Source of the DNA: Leptolyngbya sp. SIOISBB
GTDB taxonomy: Bacteria > Cyanobacteriota > Cyanobacteriia > Phormidesmidales > Phormidesmidaceae
Reading direction: 5' to 3'
Length of the DNA stretch: 64,000 nt
Assembly (NCBI GenBank): GCA_010671905.1
Contig: JAAHII010000001.1
Location: forward strand, 1,922,001-1,986,000
Positions 43,001-50,680 of the stretch are shown piece by piece; position 1 is the stretch's first letter; each line of letters starts with the position of its first letter. The notes beneath the pieces were generated by a model that worked only from the letters and a program-made list of their open reading frames with translations, made no database searches and had not been told where the DNA came from. The position numbers were made by a program, and so were the translations under genes.

Positions 43001-43574
43001 TATTGAGCGCCTGACAGGCCAAATGTAATGCGACTAGGGACGATGAGCAGGCCGTGTCTACCACCATGGCCGGCCCCTGAAAATCAAACGTGTAGGCCAC
43101 TCTCCCCGCTAATAAGCTGGGCCGCCCTCCTGTGTAGGAATAGCCGTTAAAGGTGTCGCATAGTTCAAGCTTGGTTCTGAGTTTAAAGTAGTCGGTTGAA
43201 CAGGCTCCAATAAACACACCCGTGCGGCTTCCCCGTAGCTGTTCGGGCACGATACCAGCATGTTCAAGTGCCTCCCAGGAAACCTCCAGCAGCAGCCGCT
43301 GTTGCGGATCAAGCTCGGTAGCCTCACGGGGACTAATGCGGAAGAATTGGGCATCAAATTGATCGACCTGATCTAAAAAGCCCCCCCAGCGAGTGACCAT
43401 TTTCCCAGGCGTCTCAGTATCTGTACTGTAGAAGCGGTCAGCTTGCCAACGGTTGGCGGGAATTTCAGAAATCGCATCAACCTGACGGGACAGCAGTTGC
43501 CAAAAGCTCTCTGGAGAGTCAACCCCACCCGGAAAACGACACCCAATCCCTACGATAGCGAGAGAATTCCTCAT
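40008..43574 (-). CDS. PKS module, N-terminal part: KS-AT-DH
   Basis: 1188 residues. The KS begins at residue 4 (LAIVGIGCRFPGG) with no N-terminal docking helix, unlike the + strand subunits. KS Cys 176 lies in DTACSSS; HGTGT and NIGH are intact. The AT has [11 protein letters not shown] and HGFH, closest to malonyl-type HAFH. The DH has HQVDDAVIMPG and LLDGCSQ. The frame stops just after the DH (ASILGALSDHI), in the C5 run at 40028-40032 (+ strand). Removing one base joins it to the next ORF as IASILGLYRITFDRL, giving KS-AT-DH-ER-KR-ACP-ACP-LPLAT. The product would be a self-contained reducing module, perhaps used iteratively and not as part of the + strand line. Confidence 0.92.
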   Translation of the reverse strand: MRNSLAIVGIGCRFPGGVDSPESFWQLLSRQVDAISEIPANRWQADRFYSTDTETPGKMVTRWGGFLDQVDQFDAQFFRISPREATELDPQQRLLLEVSWEALEHAGIVPEQLRGSRTGVFIGACSTDYFKLRTKLELCDTFNGYSYTGGRPSLLAGRVAYTFDFQGPAMVVDTACSSSLVALHLACQALNTREADAALVGGVNVLLDPGVFILASKLGTQSPAGRCKAFDEQANGFVRSEGCGMLVLKRLEDALQDGSQILAVVRGTGVNQDGNSSSITAPDAQAQATLMRQVLANTELSPTDITYVEAHGTGTPVGDPVEFSSIWEVFGQSHQAHGNQLPVGSVKTNIGHCEAASGIASVIKTVLALQHREIPANLHFQRLNPTIPAEAANMLVPTSTMPWTTPGSKRYAAINSFGFSGTNAHLVLEEAERRERSLPEQTVPAPMLCLSAPSAPALIAQVQRYQEYLSVSQVPLEMICQTANTRRTHFRYRQGFTGHTVEQLQQSLSSFIAVADPPEATSSQQPPKVAFLFTGQGSQSVQMGQQLLASNAVFRETMEMCDRLLRSHLGESLLELIDGSNYPDAEHQLQQTALAQPAIFALEYALYQTWRSWGVTPDIVLGHSVGEYVAACVSGLFSLEQGLALIATRGQLMQALPAGGGMAAVAAPPATIEAVLGGRLPETISVAAINAPDQTVLSGDEETLQGILPILEQQEMTVRRLPVSHGFHSALLEPMLEPLRQALEQVDFGSLHIPLVSNLTGQQMTAQAMGQPDYWLAHTRQAVQFETSMHTLEAAGTQLFVEIGPRPTLINLGQRCLPDSSATWLMSLRPGFNDTQMMAESLVHLYSQGIDPDWRALYPDQSFPMIDLPTYPFQRKRYWSEFAYPATSLTSQPAAAIALTESPVHPLLGYRGQVELNGQTYFQNHLSAQTPPYFVDHQVDDAVIMPGAVYVEMAIAAGSQLAPELSFTVSNLHLKVPIALSTELPRPVQMLLTPQEDRIEFAIASTDFASTTSSPNWIQHATGEIIFEKKSHPSVPLLEEMRPRFQETLDRQSIYAEMEQTGLKYGPSFQGVQELWVTASQTEALGRICLPSNLRADAVNYFLHPVLLDGCSQVSRWADGSNIHAVSKVPFFYESVEIYGKAGDQIWCYVRKSDAVQAGDRNPPVDIFIYDLNGTPIASILGALSDHI

Positions 43575-43735
43575 AATCTTAAGCCCCTAATTAGTTAGTA
43601 AAAAATATTTCGTTACAAAAAATCGCCCGAAGAAAAAGGTTTCTTGAAATTGAATCAGAATCTATCTTTCCTAAGAGGATTTTTGATAAATCATGAAGTT
43701 AGTAAAAAAGCTCACTCGCCTAAGCTAAAGATACT

Positions 43736-43765
43736 GGCTCAATAGCTGTTGGCTCAATAGCTGTT
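43736..43765. repeat. 15-bp tandem direct repeat, two copies
   Basis: GGCTCAATAGCTGTT occurs twice without spacing, about 160 nt upstream of the minus-strand PKS start. It could be a regulator site or a slippage product. Confidence 0.5.
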
Positions 43766-43838
43766 TTAGGGAGTTGGTGCAAGCGATAGTCCGGATTGGA
43801 GTGGCTACGATACCGCATGAGACGAGTTGCCACTGCCC

Positions 43839-44425
43839 ATGGAAGACGCCAAATGCTACGCAACCATGCGCCACTTACGCTGGCCTGAAGGCAACCTGAC
43901 TGTCCCCACTGTCAGAGCCCAACGGTGATCAAACGCGGCAAAGATGATATGCATCCCCATCGCCAACGATATACCGGCCAAGCCTGTAAGCATCAGTTTG
44001 ATGATTTAACTGGCACCGTACTCATGGGACATCACCAACCGTTGCGGGTCTGGATTGGCTGTCTGTATCTGATGGGGTTGAATCTTTCGAAGCAGCAGAT
44101 TGCTCAAGAGCTTGATTGGCACAAATGATGATGTCCACACCATGACGAAACAACTGCGCCAAGCGATTCTTGAAAAGCAACCGGAGGTTCAGCTCTCAGG
44201 CACCGTTGAGTGTGATGAGGTGTACATCACTGCGGGTCACAAAGGACACCTGGAAGCCTTACACAAAAAGGGCCTCAAGGTCGGCGGCGGAAGCTCAAAG
44301 GGCTTCGGGGTCGGGGCACCCTCGCAACGGAAAAGCCGCCGGTCTTTGGGATAATTCAACGGGGCGGCGACGTGGTGATTCGCCTCCTGGAGAATGTACA
44401 ACAGAAGACGATTCAACCGAAACTC
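43839..44425 (+). pseudogene. IS1595/ISXO2-type transposase, 5' part, multiply frameshifted
   Basis: Reading across frames gives HLRWPEGNLT, then CPHCQSPTVIKRGKDD (zinc ribbon), CKHQFDDLTGT, WIGCLYLMGLNLS, DDVHTMTKQLRQ and LSGTVECDEVYITAGHKGH (first catalytic Asp region), then GTLATEKPPVFGIIQRGGD and RLLENVQQKTIQP. Frameshifts lie near 43900, 44125 and 44310. The 3' part, with the remaining catalytic residues, is replaced by a different transposase sequence at about 44425. Confidence 0.8.
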
Positions 44426-44912
44426 ACCGTGCGATTAATCCAAGTGCGCTTTGGTCGCACTTGGTATCACTACCTCACCTCCGTCACCGACCCCCCAGCA
44501 ATTACCACTCTTTGTCGTGGCTGACCTCTATCGCTGGCACTGGTGCCTTGAGGAAGCCTTTTCCACCGTCAAGCGCTTGCTGGAACTCCGTTATCTCCGA
44601 ACTGGTTCGCTCAACGGTATCCAACTGCAAATCTAGGCCACTTGGCTCTTTTATGCCGTTCTGGTAGACCTGGCTGATGCCGTCGCCGATGAAGTGGGCG
44701 TGCCGTTTCAACAGGTGTCGCTGGAAATGCTCTATCGAGGTCTCTATCACTTCACCGTGGCTCACCACAAGGGCCTGACAGACCATCCCGTGAACTACTT
44801 CGCCGCCCCTGAGAATCAAGACCTCGGCGTCATCAAACGGCTTCGGAAACGGAGACAAATCGAGTTTGTCTCCGTTTCCGAAGCCGACTTGACTTTTGAG
44901 CCTTGGGCTTAA
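44426..44912 (+). pseudogene. IS4-type transposase, 3' part
   Basis: The open stretch reads VRFGRTWYHYLTSVTDPQQL, then VVADLYRWHWCLEEAFSTVK and TGSLNGIQLQI. TAG at 44634-44636 breaks the frame before ATWLFYAVLVDLADAVADEV. YR..W..EEAF..VKRLL is the C-terminal YREK-like region of IS4-family DDE transposases. The N-terminal two-thirds is missing. The fragment is fused in the same direction to the IS1595-type piece, so this is a mosaic of two decayed elements. Confidence 0.75.
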
Positions 44913-45139
44913 CCTTTCACAGATGCCTCATAGGCAATCGATGATAACCCATAGCTAATCTCGGTAGACCCCAAACTGAGAAGACAGCTAAAGAGAAAGC
45001 ATTGACATCAAGGACGCTCTCACAAGGATGAGTATCCAGTCAGAATTGAGCAAATTTAGATCGGAAATGGATCGAAGACTTTTTATAGATCCTGAAATAC
45101 CTTCTAAATAAAGGCTTTAGAGTTTAGACATCTACCATC

Positions 45140-45178
45140 GCACCGCAGAGGTCAGGAGTTCGAATCTCCTATTCTCCA
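45140..45178 (+). other. 3' fragment of a tRNA gene (possible attachment site)
   Basis: The sequence contains a good T-arm: AGGAG, loop TTCGAAT, CTCCT (45154-45170). It is preceded by a variable loop AGGTC and followed by ATTCTCC plus A as the acceptor 3' strand and discriminator. No matching 5' acceptor strand GGAGAAT, D-arm or paired anticodon arm is visible upstream. A 3' tRNA end without its gene is what integration of a mobile element into a tRNA leaves behind. It lies beside the transposase remnants, at the edge of the biosynthetic region. Confidence 0.65.
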
Positions 45179-45810
45179 TTCTCCTAAAGTCTGTTTATCA
45201 AGGGTTGTATCGCTCATCAATAAAGTGATTCAGGGCTTTTCCGAGTGCCTGAGGCCAGGAGTGGTTGGTCGTGATTCAGAGAAGTGTGGGATAGGTGGCA
45301 ATATCATCCCAAGACCAAGGATGTGTTGTAAGCGAGAACACGGAATCCATCAACTAATGCGGCAGCTGAGATATGTTGGGTGCTTTGGTAATTGAGCGTA
45401 GCAGCGATCGCCGCTTCTACGAAACTTTCTTTGAAGATGCACAGCAGCTAGCCCAAACCCTTGATCTGATTCTCACCAGCCAGGCATCCACGGATCCGAA
45501 TGCTGAGAGGATTCCGGCAGCAGGTTTCCCCATGAAAAGTTTGGAGAAGTATCTGGAGCCACTGGGGCGGGTTGGTGGGGTGGCGATCGCTTTTTGCCGC
45601 AACTCGAGAGGGTAGCTGGTGGTCAAGGGAGGTGTCGGGTAGATTGATGTATTTGTTAATCCTGTCCTGACAACCTGTTGACAAGCAATAGGCACATGAC
45701 ACTCCCGTAGCAGCACTTCGCGTTGCTGTGTAACCTTATTTTGCCAAGACGCGGAAGGAGAAATAGGGGCTGGGTAATCTGAAGCTAGAACTGGTTGAGG
45801 AGGCCAAACC
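45179..45810. other. Intergenic, no supported gene
   Basis: About 630 nt between the tRNA fragment and the monooxygenase gene. The longest frames (around 45373-45615) show no recognisable domain. HIP1-type GCGATCGC octamers are present. Nothing else could be supported. Confidence 0.5.
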
Positions 45811-46104
45811 ATGATCGTGACCTGCGTGCATGTCTACGTGACCCCGGACCATGTGGAAGACTTTATTGCCGTCACCCGCGTGAATCACGAGAACTCTATT
45901 CAAGAGCCAGAGAATGAGCGCTTTGACGTGTTGCAAGATCCCAAAGATCCTACGCATTTCTTGCTGTATGAGGCGTATCAAACCACTGTCGGAGCTGCTG
46001 CTCACAAAACCACTGAGCATTATTTAACCTGGCGAGAAACCGTAGCACCCTGGATGGCCCAACCTCGCCAGGGAATTTCGTATACCGTTATCGCCCCCGA
46101 GTAA
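45811..46104 (+). CDS. Antibiotic-biosynthesis-monooxygenase-fold protein (LsrG/YgiN-like)
   Basis: 97 residues, a single ABM dimeric ferredoxin-like domain. It opens with MIVTCVHVYVTPDHVEDFI and has NHENSIQEPENERFDVLQ and HYLTWRETVAPWMAQPR, the pattern of quinol-type monooxygenases and autoinducer-2 isomerase-like proteins. It lies 5 nt before an iron-type alcohol dehydrogenase, so the two are probably cotranscribed. The pair may act on a small quinone- or aldehyde-type metabolite. Pathway unknown. Confidence 0.88.
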   Translation: MIVTCVHVYVTPDHVEDFIAVTRVNHENSIQEPENERFDVLQDPKDPTHFLLYEAYQTTVGAAAHKTTEHYLTWRETVAPWMAQPRQGISYTVIAPE

Positions 46105-46109
46105 TTGCC

Positions 46110-47297
46110 ATGTTGCCGATACCTGCCTTTAGCTTTGCCAGAGTGCCACCGATTCATTTTGGTACAGGCAAAATTGCTCAGCTACCGACCCTCATTCAAC
46201 AGCAGGGTGGGCGTTGTGTGTTGATTGTGATGGGACAGCGATCGCTACAGGCCAGTGGTCAACTCGAACTGATCCAAACATTACTCCGCGATGCCGAATT
46301 ACACACTCATTGGATAGCATGCCAGGAAGAACCCACAACTCAGTTTATTGATGCTACCTGCAAGCAATACCGAGGACAGAGCGTTGACGCGGTAGTCGCC
46401 ATTGGTGGGGGAAGCGTGGTGGATGCTGGCAAAGCACTGTCTGCCATGTTGCCCCACGATAACTCCATCTTTGATCATTTAGAAGGCGTCGGCAAAGGAT
46501 TGCCCCATAGCGGTATCAAGCTGCCATTTATCGCCGTGCCCACGACCTCGGGCACGGGGGGAGAAGTGACCAAAAATGCGGTCATCAGCGAAGTCGGCGA
46601 GGCTGGTTATAAAAAATCCCTACGCCATGACAATTTGGTGCCCGATGCCGTCATTATCGATGGCAATCTGTTGGTAACGTGCCCCCGCTCAGTCACGGCG
46701 GCCTGTGGTTTAGATGCCTTTACCCAGCTCGTGGAACCCTTTCTGTCGCCCACGGCAACGCCGCTGACAGATGCGATTGCTTGGAGTGGACTCAAAGCAT
46801 TTCAAGCCAACTTTCTGGCTGCTTGTAGTGAAGGCGCTCAAGATCCCCAAGTGCGAGAGGGGATGGCCTATGCCTCGTTGATGTCTGGAATCGCCCTGGC
46901 CAATGCTGGACTGGGCATTGTTCACGGTTTGGCTTCACCACTAGGAGGATATTTCCCGATTCCCCACGGAGTCGCTTGCGGCACCTTGGTAGCAGTGGCG
47001 ATGACCACCAATTGGCAGGCGTTAAAGGCGCGATCACCCAACAGTCCTGCGATCGCAAAGCTCGTTCGCCTGGGTCAACTCCTCAGCGGTGCACCTGGAC
47101 ACAATGATGACTGGTATGGCGAAGCTTGCGGTGAGCTGCTGCATCAATGGACCGACCAGCTCGCAATTCCTCGTTTGAGCAGCTATGGCATTACGGCCGG
47201 ACATTTAGACAAAATCCTCGACGGCACTCGCAATCGTAATAACCCCGTTGCCCTCAGCCGTGAGGAAATTCAAGCCATGCTGGAAAGCCGCTTATGA
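46110..47297 (+). CDS. Iron-containing alcohol dehydrogenase
   Basis: 395 residues. The NAD(P)-binding GGGSVVDAGKA and PTTSGTGGEVTKNAV motifs, plus the metal-site segments GLDAFTQLVEP and GIVHGLASPLGGYFPIPHGV, define the group III Fe-ADH family. In the first metal segment the usual D-x-x-x-H reads D-x-x-x-Q, so only two of the three usual His ligands are visible; this variant may alter metal choice. It probably reduces an aldehyde or oxidises an alcohol. It is coupled to the upstream ABM protein. Confidence 0.9.
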   Translation: MLPIPAFSFARVPPIHFGTGKIAQLPTLIQQQGGRCVLIVMGQRSLQASGQLELIQTLLRDAELHTHWIACQEEPTTQFIDATCKQYRGQSVDAVVAIGGGSVVDAGKALSAMLPHDNSIFDHLEGVGKGLPHSGIKLPFIAVPTTSGTGGEVTKNAVISEVGEAGYKKSLRHDNLVPDAVIIDGNLLVTCPRSVTAACGLDAFTQLVEPFLSPTATPLTDAIAWSGLKAFQANFLAACSEGAQDPQVREGMAYASLMSGIALANAGLGIVHGLASPLGGYFPIPHGVACGTLVAVAMTTNWQALKARSPNSPAIAKLVRLGQLLSGAPGHNDDWYGEACGELLHQWTDQLAIPRLSSYGITAGHLDKILDGTRNRNNPVALSREEIQAMLESRL

Positions 47298-47363
47298 CCT
47301 TGGAATGTATCGATCCTCTCCCGCGATTGGGATCACTAACGCTTTATTTTGGGTTTTGTCACT

Positions 47364-48488
47364 ATGTATCTTCCTTCTCCCACAATTACAAATATTGCTG
47401 AGGCGATCGCTGAACTGGGCCCACAGCCCCATGAGGTGGTGTTGATTTTAATGGGGGAATCCGCCTCCGTAAATATTGATGGGTTGATCATCCATCTCAA
47501 GGGTTTGAATGTGAATTTTGTTGGTGGGGTTTTTCCTGCCGTGATGTCATCGGAAACTCACAGCGAAGCCGGTGTTGTTTTGAAAGTTTTGCCTGCCGCG
47601 ACACCTCCTCATTTAATTCGAGGTCTTGATCAGGCGATTGAGTTACCCGACTTAGATGCAGAGCTGACATTGGCAGATGACACTCAACTGACGACCCTAG
47701 TGCTGATAGATGGTCTGACCCACCAAATCGGTACCTTTTTAGCAGAGCTCTATGATCATCTGGGTAATGCGGTTCGCTACTTAGGAGGGGGAGCGGGGTC
47801 CTTGAGCCTACAGCAGCAGCCCTGCATTTTTACTGCTGAAGGCTGCTTCCAAGATGCCGCCATTCTTCTGTTCACACCACTGGAAAGCAGGCTAGGGGTC
47901 CGCCATGGATGGCAACGGCTGCAGGGCCCCATGCCCGCCACCCAAACTCAACACAACACAATTGTGGAACTCAATTGGCAGAATGCTTTTGATGTTTATC
48001 AAGGAGTGGTCGAAGCCGATAGCCAGCAATCCCTGACCCCAGAAAACTTTTTTGATATTGCCAAAGGCTACCCCTTTGGTCTGTTCAAAGAAGGGCAAGA
48101 AGACATTGTCCGTGACCCAATTCTTGTCAACGAAAAGCAGGAGTTAGTCTGCGTTGGGGAAGTCCCGGAAAACGCGCTGCTGTATATTCTGCGGGGTGAG
48201 CCTGAGTCCCTAGTGGATTCGGCTCGTCAAGCGGCAAGTGAGGCCCTGCAAGGAGCGTCCAATCGCTTGCAAGATGTCTTGGTAGTGGACTGTATTTCTC
48301 GGGTGTTGTTTTTGGGCGATCGCTTTCCAGAAGAGCTGCAGGCTCTGCAGGAAAATGTGAGCGATTTGCCCGACAAAATTGCGTTTGAAGGGGTGCTGAC
48401 TTTAGGCGAAATTTCCTCCTATGGCGAAGGATTTTTGGAATTTTTCAACAAGACGATTGTGGTAGGAGCCCTTTACCAAACACCATGA
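47364..48488 (+). CDS. FIST domain sensor protein
   Basis: About 374 residues from ATG 47364 (in-frame TTG at 47349 rejected). It contains FIST N ([30 protein letters not shown]) and FIST C ([40 protein letters not shown]) blocks. FIST proteins are thought to bind small ligands and feed sensory kinases. Its stop codon overlaps the start of the hybrid kinase by the ATGA at 48485, so the two are translated in series and probably function as a sensor pair. It has no membrane segment, so sensing is cytoplasmic. Confidence 0.9.
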   Translation: MYLPSPTITNIAEAIAELGPQPHEVVLILMGESASVNIDGLIIHLKGLNVNFVGGVFPAVMSSETHSEAGVVLKVLPAATPPHLIRGLDQAIELPDLDAELTLADDTQLTTLVLIDGLTHQIGTFLAELYDHLGNAVRYLGGGAGSLSLQQQPCIFTAEGCFQDAAILLFTPLESRLGVRHGWQRLQGPMPATQTQHNTIVELNWQNAFDVYQGVVEADSQQSLTPENFFDIAKGYPFGLFKEGQEDIVRDPILVNEKQELVCVGEVPENALLYILRGEPESLVDSARQAASEALQGASNRLQDVLVVDCISRVLFLGDRFPEELQALQENVSDLPDKIAFEGVLTLGEISSYGEGFLEFFNKTIVVGALYQTP

Positions 48489-50680
48489 ATTCAGGGGAAT
48501 CAACACAAGCTCTCATTCAAGATTTGACCCTATTGTATGAGCTCGCACTCAACACCGGCAAATCGCTGAACTTGAAGGAAAACTGTAGCAGCTTTCTCAA
48601 GCACCTCATGGCCCGCAAAAGCCTGAATTATGCCGCTGTATGGATTCACCAATCGCGCTTAGTAGAACCGGGTGAGCAGGTGCAGTTGGTATATGCCAAT
48701 CCCAAGTTTCATGCTCAGGCCAAGATCCTGTCCTCGACCCATCCGATGCTACAGTTATTGCAACAGGATCAGGATTTCTATGAAATTGTGATGGCGGCTG
48801 ATGATAGCGATCGCTTCCAGCAAATCACGGTAGAAAAACGCCTCCAATCCGGGACCTTTGTGCTTTTCAAGCTCCGCCAATGGGGTCTTTTAAAACTCTA
48901 TTACTCGGGTTCTTCCCCTCTCTTTTCAGAAACGCAAATTAAGCAACTGCGTAATGTAGTTGATAAGTTTGCTCTGTCATTAGAAGGCTGTCTGGCCCAC
49001 GATCGAGCTAGTCAGGAAATCGAATTTCGCAAACAAGTGGAAACCGAGTTGCTGCAAGCCAAAGAAGCGGCGGAAGCGGCGACCCAGGCCAAAAGCGAAT
49101 TTCTGGCCACCATGAGTCACGAAATTCGAACCCCCATGAATGGGGTGATTGGCATGACCGGACTGTTGCTCGATACCCATCTGACTCCCCAGCAGCATAA
49201 CTACACAGACATTATTCGCAACAGCGGCGAAGCGCTGCTCACCATCATCAACGATATTCTCGACTATTCAAAAATTGAATCGGGTTGCTTGGAGCTGGAA
49301 ATTCAGCCCTTCAAACTGCGGCAATGTCTTGAAGAAGCTTTTGACCTAGTTTTCAACAAAGCGAGTGAAAAAGGCTTAGAACTCGCTTATCAATTAGCTC
49401 CAGACGTCCCTGGCAGTATTTTGGGTGACGTGACACGACTACGCCAGGTGTTGGTCAACCTGCTGGGGAATGCAGTGAAATTCACTGAATCGGGGGAAAT
49501 TATCGGCACAGTATCCGTGATCCAAACTGATGAAAAGGCAACCCGCGATCGCTCCCACGTTACTCTCCAATTTGCGGTGAAAGATACCGGTATTGGCATT
49601 CCCGACAATCGGCTCTCGCGATTGTTTGAATCCTTTTCGCAGGTCGACTCTTCGATCACCCGCCGCTATGGAGGCACGGGGCTGGGGCTCGCTATTTGCA
49701 AACAGTTATGCACGATGATGGGCGGTGAGATTTGGGTGGAAAGCACCCCTGAGCAGGGATCAACGTTTTACTTCACGATTCAAACTCAAGCCGTTACTGA
49801 TGTTGATGACCTAGAACCGCTATCGGTGGAAGTTGATTGTCTCACCGGTAAGCATCTACTAATTGTGGATGACAATCCGACGAGTTGCGAAATTCTTATG
49901 GCCCAGGCCACGAACTGGGGCATGGAGGTGCAAACCTTTATCTCACCTAAAGCGGCGCTCTCCGCATTGACCCAGCAAGCATTTGATGTGGCAATTCTTG
50001 ATTTGCAAATGCCAGAAATGGATGGCATTACGTTGGGACAGATGATTCAACAACAGAAAACGAATTATCCGCTACCGCTCATCATGGCCACGGCTTCCGC
50101 TGGTCCAGAAAAAGAGCAAGAAGCAATCGCAGCGGGATTTGTAGCCTTCTTGAACAAGCCTGTCAAGCAGTCGCACCTACTACAAGTGCTGACTCGGGCC
50201 GTTAGCCGACAGCACCCCCAAAGCCCAATTCGAGTCACTCCTAAGCGCCATGCTTCATCCATTGACACTCAATTAGCTCAGCGGTATCCCCTTAAAATCT
50301 TGGTCGCCGAGGATAACCTGGTGAATCAAAAGTTGGCTCTGCATTTGCTGAAGCGGATGGGCTATCGGGCCGATATTGTGAGCAACGGCGAAGAAGTGCT
50401 GCAAGCCTTACACCGTCAGTCCTATGATGTGGTATTGATGGATTTGCAAATGCCGGAGATGGACGGACTCACGGCCACTCAAGAAATTTGTCAACGTTAT
50501 ACAGCCGCTGATCGTCCTCATATTATTGCGATGACCGCCAACGCCATGGAAGGCGATCGCGAGCGGTGTCTGGATGCGGGCATGAATGATTACGTGAGCA
50601 AACCCATACGTTTGCCCGAATTGACGGCGGCTTTACAACGCGCCAGTATGAATGCTGTTCCAGATGCGGCGACATCCTAA
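48485..50680 (+). CDS. Hybrid sensor histidine kinase with two receivers
   Basis: 731 residues. A GAF-like N-terminus (about 15-165) is followed by a coiled-coil, then HisKA with [12 protein letters not shown] (His 212), HATPase ([24 protein letters not shown]), receiver 1 ([21 protein letters not shown]) and receiver 2 ([20 protein letters not shown]). Both receivers keep the phosphoacceptor Asp. There is no transmembrane segment and no Hpt domain, so a separate Hpt is required, possibly from the neighbouring kinase or the REC-Hpt protein. It is paired with the FIST protein by gene overlap and converges with the next kinase at their stop codons. Confidence 0.95.
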   Translation: MNSGESTQALIQDLTLLYELALNTGKSLNLKENCSSFLKHLMARKSLNYAAVWIHQSRLVEPGEQVQLVYANPKFHAQAKILSSTHPMLQLLQQDQDFYEIVMAADDSDRFQQITVEKRLQSGTFVLFKLRQWGLLKLYYSGSSPLFSETQIKQLRNVVDKFALSLEGCLAHDRASQEIEFRKQVETELLQAKEAAEAATQAKSEFLATMSHEIRTPMNGVIGMTGLLLDTHLTPQQHNYTDIIRNSGEALLTIINDILDYSKIESGCLELEIQPFKLRQCLEEAFDLVFNKASEKGLELAYQLAPDVPGSILGDVTRLRQVLVNLLGNAVKFTESGEIIGTVSVIQTDEKATRDRSHVTLQFAVKDTGIGIPDNRLSRLFESFSQVDSSITRRYGGTGLGLAICKQLCTMMGGEIWVESTPEQGSTFYFTIQTQAVTDVDDLEPLSVEVDCLTGKHLLIVDDNPTSCEILMAQATNWGMEVQTFISPKAALSALTQQAFDVAILDLQMPEMDGITLGQMIQQQKTNYPLPLIMATASAGPEKEQEAIAAGFVAFLNKPVKQSHLLQVLTRAVSRQHPQSPIRVTPKRHASSIDTQLAQRYPLKILVAEDNLVNQKLALHLLKRMGYRADIVSNGEEVLQALHRQSYDVVLMDLQMPEMDGLTATQEICQRYTAADRPHIIAMTANAMEGDRERCLDAGMNDYVSKPIRLPELTAALQRASMNAVPDAATS

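Noticed and set aside
44941-45178. Intact tRNA split by a group I intron
   Set aside because: No group I core elements and no 5' exon with GGAGAAT were found upstream, so a 3' fragment fits better.
45373-45615. 80-codon frame after the tRNA fragment
   Set aside because: No domain or conserved feature seen; could be a real small gene but the sequence gives no support.
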